Below are positions 30,860-40,800 of a DNA stretch of 64,000 nt, piece after piece. A model generated the notes under the pieces. That model was not told the origin of the DNA. It was given only the letters and a program-made list of their open reading frames with translations, and did not search any database. Both the position numbers and the translations under genes were made by a program. This stretch comes from Tolypocladium sp. Sup5 PDA-1 (lineage: Eukaryota > Ascomycota > Sordariomycetes > Hypocreales > Ophiocordycipitaceae), in the NCBI GenBank assembly GCA_000750105.3, contig JPHH03000008.1, forward strand, positions 434,001 to 498,000, read 5' to 3'. Numbering within the stretch: position 1 is the first letter of the stretch; every line of letters begins with the position of its first letter.

Positions 30860-32690
30860 TACGGCACAGCTTGCTGGCTCTGAAACATCTCGGCCGCCAG
30901 AGACTCTTCCATCTTTACCAAGGTGTTTGTCAATTTTCCCCGCGAGAGCCTCCGCGCCGCGTATAAGATGGCCAGGGAGTTGCCACACCCAACCATGATG
31001 GAGATGCCGCCCTCGTCGCTGATTTCTGGAGGAAATACACGCCCAGTAGCGTGCTCAATCAATCGTTACATCGCATCGGCTCGGCGTTGGTGGCCCAGGC
31101 TAGATGTTCCGTTTCCGTAATCGACAAGACGATAGCCATCGCCTCCGGAGCTGTAAGACACCTTCGGCCTTGATGGGGTTTCACGACTCGATCGTATTGC
31201 TCTGATGAGAGACCCCATCTCCTCCATCTGTGCGCGCAAACTCGGGTCCAAGGCTAATGAGACGAATGCCGCCTCTGGCTGCGTTGTGACTGACCTCACC
31301 GGTCTGTACGTATAGCATCTCGATGTCTTTGGGCGATAGGTATCCTGTCTCGTAAGGGTCGGCTATGCCTTGAATGTCCCATTCACTGGAATAGAATAGG
31401 AGCCGGCGTTGGGGTATTGTCAGGGGTTCGATCTGCGGAGGCTTTGAGGAGTCGACAATCCCCAGAAAGTCGCCCGATCTCAATGGCCTGCCCTGGTGCC
31501 TTGCAACTCATGTCATGAGGCCTCCTGAAGCGGCCCCAGACTCGGCGTGACATTCCTCGCCGGGTTTTCTGCGTATACACGTGCTTCAATCACATGTACC
31601 CGCGGTTCCAAGCAGCGACTTCGCAAAGCGCAAGGCGCTTTGGTCCAAGCCGCCCTTCCCTGAAGTTGAGCGCGGGATGCGGCAGCATGAGCTCCGCGAG
31701 GTCCATCTCATAGCACATTTCTGTTTTGCCATGCTCGACCTCAGTCTTGTATTCATCTTGATGAGGACGAAATCGCCGCGAAGGTCATCCACAAGGTATT
31801 CCACGGTGTCGACCGAGGCAAAGCTCATGCGGTCCGCGAGTCGGATGGCGCCGGTTGCCAGCTTTTGTTCGCAACTCGGGTTGTTTCGCAACATATGGGC
31901 TTGGACACTCTTCAATTGCCTTTTGGTGTCTCCTTTAAATCGAGCACTTGCACTCTCCAAAGTCGATTGCTTTTCCGTGGCCCCCCTCCAGATACTTGTA
32001 CTTCAATGTGTTCCGTATCGGAAAAGTACCGCTCGAGAAAGCCGCCCGAGTGCTTGAACAACGAATTGAAGGGCCTCGGGACCGCACCGCGTGGAAATTC
32101 TCACGTAACTCGATTTTGCCGCGGCACACAGCAGTTCCATTCTGCCGCCGCCTGCAGTGGCTTTCGGCATGACGGGATACCCAAGCCCCGCGGCAGCCAA
32201 TGCTGCGGCCGCCTCCGTGTCGAGTAATCCCTCACTGCTTGGTACCACTGCAGCCCCGGCATAACTGCAAGTTTCCGAAGCGTGTGATTCAGCCCAGATG
32301 TTTTGATCACTTCTGGTGAGGGTCCTAAAAATATGAGGGCCGATGTGACTGATCTCGCAAATCTTGCGTTTTTGGAGAGGAGGCCGTAGCCTGACTTGAT
32401 GGCTTGTGCTCCATGTCCTTTGGCAATGGATGTTATTTAGTGTGGTATCTGCACAGATTGCTAGTTAGAGCAACTGAGAAAACAAGGGGTAAAGGTAGTG
32501 GAAGTTGTGTCAGTACACTGAGCTGTCGAGGGACGCTACCCTTGCGTCTCCTTGCAGCGGACACGCCTCATCCGCAGTAATGACGTGATGCGAGGCGCTA
32601 TCACATTCGGAATAGACTGCTGATATACGAAGTGTGTAGTCCGTACAAACGCCCGATTTCTGAGAATGGAAAGTCAGCTAGAGACTGTTC
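30860..32690 (-). pseudogene. decayed biotin-dependent carboxylase (urea-carboxylase / KipA-KipI type)
   Basis: Reading leftward, pieces of one large enzyme appear in the right order but in different frames. At 32640..32520 is a biotin-carboxylase N-terminal piece with AVYSECDSASHHVITADEA. After a retained 70-nt intron (32518..32449) come SIAKGHGAQAIKSGYGLLSK and ALIFLGPSPEVIK. Near 32210 is the ATP-grasp glycine loop GYPVMPKATAGGG. At 31850..31790 is TVEYLVDD followed by MNTRL. The piece at 31480..31200 is CT_A_B (AHS2/KipA-like), with YLSPKDIEMLY and VSHNAARGGIRLI. The piece at 31180..30865 is CT_C_D (AHS1/KipI-like), with GGDGYRLVDYGNG. An in-frame TAA at 32439..32437, several frameshifts and a deletion of the biotin-carboxylase C-terminal part near 31590 inactivate it. 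No biotinyl domain is found. The order matches urea carboxylase, but the LamB/YcsF neighbour argues for a lactam substrate. Confidence 0.85.
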
Positions 32691-33400
32691 ATGGACGCAA
32701 GCCACTTACTTTGCAGTACGCATTATACGACGGCAATCTCATCCCGATTGGCAGCCAGAATCGTCTTAAGCTTGGTCATGGCGTTTCGAGTTGCATTTCG
32801 CATTGGGCAAGACTAGATTGCATAAACGAATCTGTTTTGAGAAACTTCCAGCTAGATGAGAGGACGGGCTATTTATGACATGTAACGAAGTCTCGCATGG
32901 ACGCTGGCGTCGTACGATGCCACGGCTTGTTGTCTCGTCTCGTCTCTGTGCCTGCCCGCAAATGGCATATATATGCTCGATAAATGGGGATGTAAACGAT
33001 TGGCCCGTCTCAAGGCACGGCGCTGTCGTCATGTCGTGCCTAGGCGTTGCTGCAGGTTGCAAGGCATCTCAGCAATGCTGCCCAAGAGGCGGGGCTGCTG
33101 CAGCTCTCCGGTCATCATAAACTCGACATGGGCATGTTATAGAACTGCGTTCTAGTTGCAGCTCCCTGCCCCACGGATGATGCCGGTTCCTTGATTTGAC
33201 TCGTCAACTGGAACTGATCCGTACACCGGTCGAGACCCAGGCATAGTGCTGTGTGACCACGAGGCATTATGTTGGATGTTGGCATTCCTGGGACAAAACC
33301 GAGAGGGTATATCACACTTCCGGGCTCCTCTTTGCCAAGCTTAAGAAGAAATTGAACGTGAACTTGCCTCTTCCGGTACGCTTCTCAAAGAGCTGCGACA
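32691..33400. other. divergent promoter region between the pseudogene and the LamB/YcsF gene
   Basis: About 710 nt separate the head of the dead carboxylase from the start of the intact LamB/YcsF gene, a layout typical of co-regulated divergent pairs. No further gene is seen. Confidence 0.5.
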
Positions 33401-34263
33401 ATGACTCAAAACAAGCACAAAGTCTTCATCAGCTGTGACCTAGGCGATGCCTATGGCAACTATGCCTGTGGACCGGACGAGGAGTTGTTGCCGCTCATTG
33501 ACATAGCCAACGTGGCCTGCGGATTCCAGTGAGCTTCCTTTTCTTGTTATGAACTGCTGTCAATGGTCTGTTCGATGTCAGCACTGACATTTGATACAGT
33601 GCTGGCGACCCCCTCGTAATGGCGCAGACAGTCGCACTATGTAAGGCCCACAACATCAAGATCGGTGCTCATGCCGGCCTCCCGGATGTCCAGGGCTTCG
33701 GTCGTCGAGAGATGAAGCTTTCGAAGGAGGAACACACCGCAAATATCGTCTACCAAGTCGGCGCCCTGAAAGCTTTCCTCGAGCGCGAGGGACTGGAGCT
33801 GCACCACGTCAAGCCCCACGGCGTCCTATACAGCATGATGACGCGCGACATCGAGGTGGCACGGGCCGTGTGTGCCGGCATCCCCAAGGGCACGCCCGTG
33901 TTTGGCCTGGCCGGCACGCTGATGGAGTTTGCTGCGATGGAATACGGGCTCGAGTTCTGGGCCGAGTACTACGGCGATGTCAAGTACCGCCGCGACGGGT
34001 CTCTGATCCACGTCCGGAAGAGGGCTGCTTGGAAGACGGAGGATGTCAAGTCGCACGTCCGGCAGCAGGTTCACGAACAGAGCGTGACTACCGACACGGG
34101 CCACCTTGTCTTTCTGCCTGTAAAGGATTACCACGTCTCGGTCTGTTGTCACTCGGACTCGCCGGGATGTCTGGAGATTGTCAAGGCAGCCAAGGAAGTG
34201 GTCGACGAGTTTAACAAGTCTAGAGGTCCGGAGGCGCCCGAAAAAGCTGAGGGCTGTAAGTGA
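33401..34263 (+). CDS. LamB/YcsF family protein (5-oxoprolinase subunit A, PxpA-like), 263 aa
   Basis: Two exons, 33401..33528 and 33600..34263, joined across a 71-nt intron within the codon for His in CGFHAGDP. The family hallmarks are all there: SCDLGDAYGNY at the N-terminus (usual form NCDLGESFG), NVACGFHAGDP, GAHAGLPDVQGFGRREM, VKPHGVLYS and, near the end, CCHSDSPGC (usual HGDTPG). Bacterial PxpA with PxpB and PxpC opens 5-oxoproline using ATP; older names point to lactam utilisation. Length matches bacterial PxpA (about 250) with a short polar C-terminal tail. The divergent neighbour is a ruined enzyme carrying the PxpB/PxpC-like domains. This gene is open and well spliced, so it is either newly orphaned or has another partner elsewhere in the genome. 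Confidence 0.92.
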
Positions 34264-35768
34264 GACAGCGCAAGTTTAGGTAATGACAAAGGTTAGGTCG
34301 ATCAGGCGCAACATGGCTGCTTCTCAAGAGCAATATGAGGAACGACCGAGGTCGTGCATACCGTGAATGCTCCGTCGGAAGTACGGAGGCAAGCACCCGA
34401 TGCCGGGCGAAGCGGCGTTCGTCGTCACATGTACAGTCGTCCGAAAACAAACACCTCATGGTCTTGCCATGGTCTTGCCACCTTTTTTAGCCTTGCGCTG
34501 CTATTTGGGCCAGAACTGACGTTTCATTGACGGGCGGACGGAGCTCCGGACGGCGCCGACACACAACCGGAGAGTGGGCCTCGAAAGCCATGAGTCCATG
34601 ACATGTTGACAATGAGGAGACTAAACACCGAAGACTGTGGAGATGCGAATTAACCTCCAGGGGCTCTACCACGGCTTCTGGACGAAGGTCGGAGGGGGCC
34701 TGGCCACAAGACCCCGATCCGGACTCTGCGGATGGGTGGGCACGGAGGCAGCTCGGTCCTCGACAATGGGCATACGGAGCCCAATACGCGACGTTTCTCG
34801 GCTGCTGCCTTTTTACCCAGCCGGCAAGACAATGGGCCCGTCTAGAGCCTCAGCTCCCAGGCTGCGGCAGTTTCACTTAAGCAAGAGCCAATGCTCGGGT
34901 CAATTGACTGGTTGGCGGACGCCGACATCGAGTTTGGCTCTTAAACAGCAGTGCTAAAGCAGGCTTTCCCCGCTCAACCCCGCTCGATTCGGGACACGAC
35001 ACGGCTCGCAGCCCCACAGAGTGCGTGGAACTGTGGAAGCTTCACCGGGAGGCTGGGTTGTGCAACCCCGAACGCCGAGATACTCCCATGCGTGGAACGC
35101 GCCTGGCCACGCGACAACCCCGGGCCCGCAGCCGACAGCCATAGCCATTGGCAGGGTACGTTGCCACAGAGGAGTTACAGTGGACTGAGACGTCGTCGTC
35201 TCCTCGCAGTTCTGTCGTCCCTAGCGGGGGCGGCTGGGCCAACCACCGGGGCATGTTAGTGAGGTCACGGTGATGGCATGGGTCCTGGAAGGCTGGAATG
35301 CCGAGCTCCCTGCGAGACGCCAGACACCCTGGTGGGTATCGACGGACGTCCGGCAGAAGGGGCTCGGGTGACGATGGACGGACGAATCGTTGGGAGACGC
35401 AGGAGAGGGGTTTCTGCTGATGAGTGGTGACGATCCAATGCCACGCCTCTGCGGCAGGAGCATAAATATCAGCCACTGGGCGCCGTCGAGCTGGAAGGTG
35501 ATGACACACGACTTGCCTCTCCCTCTGTTCTCTATCCCCTTCCTGGAATCCTTACTCACCGCGGAGACACCAGCTTCCTATTCTATAAACAGCTTACACC
35601 CCCCCTTTCGATACTGCGACGCACTTATAACCTCCCGCCCGCCTCGACTCGCCATCATCTCGACCGCGATCTTGTCAACGCAGACGGAACGCCGATTGCC
35701 ATCCGAATCGGACGAAAGAAAGAAACCCACAGCCGTTCCATATATATATTACTGCAAACACCGTCATA
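34264..35768. other. intergenic, includes formate dehydrogenase promoter
   Basis: Mostly featureless. A 12-nt unit (CATGGTCTTGCC) is repeated in tandem near 34457. The last 250 nt are CT-rich with a TATA box and form the promoter and leader of the next gene. Confidence 0.5.
35584..35589 (+). promoter_or_regulatory. TATA box of the formate dehydrogenase gene
   Basis: TATAAA about 180 nt upstream of the ATG at 35769, inside a pyrimidine-rich strand typical of highly expressed fungal genes. Confidence 0.4.
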
Positions 35769-37556
35769 ATGGTATCCTTTCGCCCCATCTCCCGTTCTCT
35801 CCCTCTTGCTTCCCGAGCTGCCCTCTTCTCTACTTGCTCCGCCGCCTCCGCCACCCGGCCAGCCGCGTCTCGGGCGGCGGGCCTCACCAACAAGCTCTCC
35901 TCCACCTCTCCCACCTTCAGGCCGCGCTTCCAGCCGTCATCAATGCGTGCGCTGACAACAGCGCGTGAAAAGGTCAAAGTCTTGCTCGTTCTCTACGACG
36001 GCGGCATACACGCCAAACAGGTTAGTCCGCCCTGCCCTTTGTCCTCGATGCCGCGTCGTGGATTTGTTTTGTTTGTTCCGCGGGACGTCGAGGTCCCGGT
36101 CTGGACCTCTGCGAGCGAGCTTCCCTTTCCCAGCTCCATGTCTCTCCCCTGGCTGCATTGCTGGCCCCCCTAGCGCCTTCCAAACGCGGGGAGCAGCGGA
36201 ATACGTAATGCGGGGGAGGATTGAGCTCCAAAAAAGGACGCAATTGGCACCGATCGTCTTGTCTGGGTGCATCCGCTAACGCGCGCCGTCCCGGCTCCCC
36301 GTCCTACAGGTCCCAGCGCTTCTCGGCACCACAGAGAATGAGCTTGGTCTTCGCAAATGGCTCGAGGACCAGGGCCACACCCTCGTCACCACCTCGGACA
36401 AGGAGGGCGAGAACTCCAAGTTTGACCAGGAGCTGGTCGATGCCGAAGTCATCATCACTACTCCGTAAGTGCTCCCAAAGTCCCCGTGTAAGTGAGGTGT
36501 ACGCGACAGAGTGGCGGGGCTCTCGCCATCAAACACGACGGATGAAAGGGGCAGTTTATCTTCGGCTTGAAATACCGGCTGACCACGTCTCTTTGAACAG
36601 CTTCCACCCTGGCTACCTGACGGCTGAGCGCCTGGCCAAGGCCAAGAAGCTCAAGCTCGCCATCACTGCCGGCATCGGCTCCGACCACGTCGACCTCAAT
36701 GCCGCCAACAAGACCAACGGCGGCATCACCGTCGCCGAGGTCACCGGCAGCAACGTCGTCTCCGTCGCCGAGCACGTCGTCATGACCATCTTAGTCCTCA
36801 TCCGCAATTTTGTCCCCGCCCACGAGCAGGTTGAGCGTGGCGACTGGGACGTCGCCGCCGTTGCCAAGCAGGAGTTTGACCTTGAGGGCAAGGTTGTTGG
36901 TACAGTCGCCGTTGGACGCATTGGAGAGCGCGTCCTCCGCCGTCTCAAGGCCTTTGACTGCGCAGAGCTGCTCTACTACGACTACCAGCCCCTGCCCAAG
37001 GAGGTGGCGGAGGAGATTGGCTGCGAGAGAGTTGATACCCTCGAAGAGATGCTGGGGAGGTGCGATGTCGTCACCATTAACTGCCCGCTGCACGAGAAGA
37101 CCAAGGGCTTGTTCAACAAGGAACTCATCAACAAGATGAAGCGTGGTAAGTCTATGTCTCCTTCATGTTTGTTGCATCCATTTCATCATGGCCCCATGCT
37201 GATGAACCTCGCCAGGCTCATACCTTATCAACACTGCTCGTGGTGCCATTGTAGTCAAGGAGGATGTTGCTGCCGCTCTCGACTCTGGCCGTCTCGCTGG
37301 CTACGGTGGTGACGTCTGGTTCCCCCAGCCTGCGCCTGGCGACCACCCGCTGCGGACGGCCAAAAACCGCTTCGGTGGTGGCAACGCCATGGTTCCCCAC
37401 ATGTCTGGCACTTCCCTCGATGCCCAGAAGCGTTACGCCGATGGAACCAAGGCTATTCTGGAAAGCTACCTCAGTGGCAAGCACGACTACCGCCCAGAGG
37501 ATCTAATTGTCCACAACGGCGACTACGCCACTAAGGCCTATGGCCAGCGGAAGTAA
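35769..37556 (+). CDS. NAD-dependent formate dehydrogenase, mitochondrial-type, 430 aa
   Basis: Four exons: 35769..36020, 36310..36464, 36601..37145 and 37216..37556. It oxidises formate to CO2 with NAD+, the last step of C1 detoxification. The catalytic part begins VKVLLVLYDGG near residue 69. Then come FHPGYLTAERL, ITAGIGSDHVDL, the nucleotide loop VAVGRIGERVL, NTARGAIV with the catalytic Arg, VWFPQPAP with the Gln, and PHMSGTSLDAQ with the catalytic His. The first 60 or so residues are Ser/Arg/Ala-rich without acids (SFRPISRSLPLASRAA), a good mitochondrial presequence. The core starts after SSMRALTTAREK; that internal Met could serve a cytosolic form. The first intron is 289 nt, long for this genome, and the second is 136 nt. 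Confidence 0.95.
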
Positions 37557-37899
37557 GATCGGGGCGAATTATTACGAGTCTCTTTTGTATATGGGCAAGA
37601 GGAGGGAGGACTGTACGAGATACCTAGGATAGTTTCTTTTATGCCTCTTGCTTGCCCAAGTTTCTCCGTATTACAACAATTTCCGCATGCTCCTAGGATT
37701 CCTCTTGCCCTAATATCTCTACATCACCATGATTTCCGCTTATTCCTGGGATTCCCTGCTGTTCCTCTTGCTTGCCAAGATATCTCCATATTGCCACAAT
37801 TTTCAATATCCCTCGGACTTCCCGTGTCTCTTGAGCACCCAGCGCAGCCTGAATAACGTACCTTCTGCACAAACAGAGTCGTAGCCATTCCTGATTCCT
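37557..37899. other. intergenic, convergent 3' ends
   Basis: A short T/C-rich spacer between converging genes. It contains loosely repeated CTTGCC-AA-TTTC-CC-TATT phrases at about 37640, 37700 and 37770 that may be a degenerate tandem repeat. Confidence 0.45.
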
Positions 37900-40800
37900 T
37901 CATGTTCTTGGCTGCGGGACCACCGCCCCTTTGTCTAGAAGCAGCTTCACAATCGAGCTATGCCAGTTCTTATCTGCCCAAGACAGCGGCGTATGCCCGA
38001 CATAGTCTGTATGATTGACATCGGCGCCTTTGGCGAGGAGCTGTTCCACAATGGACTCACGTCCTTTCTCAGCGGCCCATCCGAGTGCTGTCTGGTTGCG
38101 CCTATCAGCCAAGTCAACTTCGGCACCGTGAAGGAGCAGCTGCTCTACGACAGCGTCGAACCCCCTATCTGCAGCCCGTGTTAGGGCCGTCTGGCGATAG
38201 CTGCCAACCTGGTGGTTGACATCTGCACCTCTTTCAAGCAGCGTCTTTACGGTGCCATCGTGACCACTTTCTGCTGCCGCGTATAACGGTGTAACGCCAT
38301 AGGAGTCGGAGTTATTTACTTCCGCGCCTTTATCTAGTAATAGCGTGACGATGTCTTCATGGCCCCTCTCGGCTGCCCATCGAAGCGGTCTTCGACGAGA
38401 GGAATCGGCGTGATCGACCTCGGCACCATTGTCGAGCAGTAGCTCTACAACACTTTGATGTCCCTTTTCGGCTGCCAAAGACAATGGTGTCCGTCTCTTG
38501 GGACCGAGGCGATCTATCACGGCGTGCTTTCCAAGTAGTTGCAGGACGACTGCGCGGCGCCCCCTGTCGGCGGCTCGAGCCAAGGGGCAGTAGTCGAGGG
38601 TGTCGGCTTGGCTGACGTCGGCACCTGCGTCCAGTAATTCCCGAACGACTCCCTCATGGCCTCTGTCTACCGCCAATGCTAAAGGTGTCCTGCTTAATCC
38701 GTTGGCCTGATTAACACTGGCCCCTTTCTCGATTAATATTGAGACAGCTGCCGTATGGCCCTCAACGGCAGCCCAACAAAGCGGCGTCTGACCGTCGGTA
38801 TCGACCTGATTGACCACGGAGACATGGTCGAGTAGTTTCCGTATGATGGCATCCTTACCCTCCTTCGCTGCCCAAGACAGCGGCGTCTGGCCGTGCCGAT
38901 TCCTCCCGTCGACGTCCACGCCGACATCCAACAGCTGGTCCATGATCTGCAAATGACCGTTCAAGAGAGCATACCAGAGTGGTGTCTGTCTGTCGCGATC
39001 TTCTGCGCTGTGGTCTACTTGTTGCGAATCGAGAAGCTTGCCGCAAGTCGTACTTTGTCCACTCTGGGCTGCCCAGTGCAGGGGCGTTCGCCCAGCTTTG
39101 TCGATTCTGTCGAAAAACGCGCCATGCCCCTCGAGGGTCTGCAGATACCACCAATATCCGAGCTCTGCGCAGTATGAAGCTGCCGTTCTGCCTCCCTCAT
39201 CTTGACTGTCCGGGCTGCCTTTCATCTCCAGAATGGCTTCCACCACCTCAGGCCAGTTATTTCGGACAGCCAGGGGAAGAGCGGGCTGTAGCGTTTTTGA
39301 GCCAAAGTCTTTGCTTTTGACAAAGCACAAATGGTATAATGCAAGGGTCCTTTCATGGTCCCTAATAGATTGTACCAGAGGGTGGCTGTCTGTTGTACTT
39401 GGCGGCGAATACTTGTCCCTCTCGACCTTGTCTACAACATCTTTGTAGCGTCCAACCATCTCGGCAACGCGCTGGATCTCACTGTCAGAATCTGCCTCGC
39501 TTTCGCTCGTCGGGCTTGTGCTGCTGTTTCCTGCGTTCCAAACTGTACCGAGGAATCTGGACATCCAGTCGATGCCTTCCTTCGCGAACTTCAGTCTATC
39601 CGCGCTCTTTGCGTTGGCAAGTGACCATCGATAAAGCTCTGCAGTCTTGTGCAAAACGAATTCAAAAGTAGACCTGCCATCCGGGCCTGGACCCAATCTG
39701 CGGCTGAGAGGTGAAGAATATACCTGACAAGCCCATCGTAGTAGGCGCCCGGCTCGGTCCCATTGCTCGTGGCGCCTATAGGCGTCGGCCCCAGTAGCCA
39801 GCTCCAAAAACACCGAACTACGGTCTAGGAGTATTTGACCCCTTAATGCGGGAACAATGCATAAGAGCGCCTCCGGACGGGTCCCCAGACTACTCTCCAC
39901 GAATGCTCTCGCGATGTCATCAACGGCCCGATTGTTCAGTTGGATGTTGCCTTCAGATTCCTGGATGGTTGAACTCGGTATACTTATTCCTTGAGACTCC
40001 AAGAAAGAACTTATTAAAGTGATAAAGAGCTCCTGGGTGCAGATGTCTAACAGGGAACGTCTCCGTGGTAGACACTGGATCTTGAGACGCATTCGCTTGC
40101 AATGTCTCTGAGATAGTTCGCCTGGTGGCTGCGCATCGTAAGGGTTGAAACCCAACGATTTATATACTACGTTCCAGCCGAAAAGTCGCCGTGGCATTTG
40201 GTCCGTGGTCGAATGCGATCCTTTGAGCATTTCCAAAGCATCGGAGGTGCCAGCTTTTAATATCCACAGGTCGTTGTTGCCACAGGCCTCCTTCTCATTC
40301 ATATGAAGGATATACTCGGGAAACTCGATTCTTGTAGAGCCAAGCCACAGGTTCATCTCATCTTCGATGTCTGTTTTTCGGCCCTCCCAGGAGTCGTCAT
40401 CGTAGCCCGCGGATATCATTTGCATTGCTTCATCGCCTCTCTTTTCGGCTGAAGAGTACTGGTTGCTGGTTTCATCTTCGTAAACGAGACGTTCATCGTA
40501 TATCAAGGACCACATCCAGAGCCCTAATAGCGCTTCAATTTGGGCAGAGTCGACTCTCCAGCCAGGCTGCGTTGAGTGTATATTTGCCGGTGCCTTCACG
40601 ACGACAATAACCTCCTGCTCATGAGGCTTGGAATCACTCCCAGAACCAGAAGATGTTATTGCTTTGATCCTAAGCTCGATATCCTCACGTTGACGGTTCT
40701 TTTCCTCATATGAGATCAGATTTTGGATCGCCTCCTCTATGCCTGCGGAGAGCATCCTTGCTCTAGCACGGACTCGGACGAGGCTATCTTTCCAGCTCTG

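Noticed and set aside
35940..36279. Possible exon inside the 289-nt first intron of formate dehydrogenase
   Set aside because: The outer GT-AG pair joins conserved residues exactly; the inner sequence has no family match.
36880..36930. Formate dehydrogenase nucleotide loop reads A-x-G-x-x-G rather than G-x-G-x-x-G
   Set aside because: Both forms are known in functional formate dehydrogenases, including bacterial ones.
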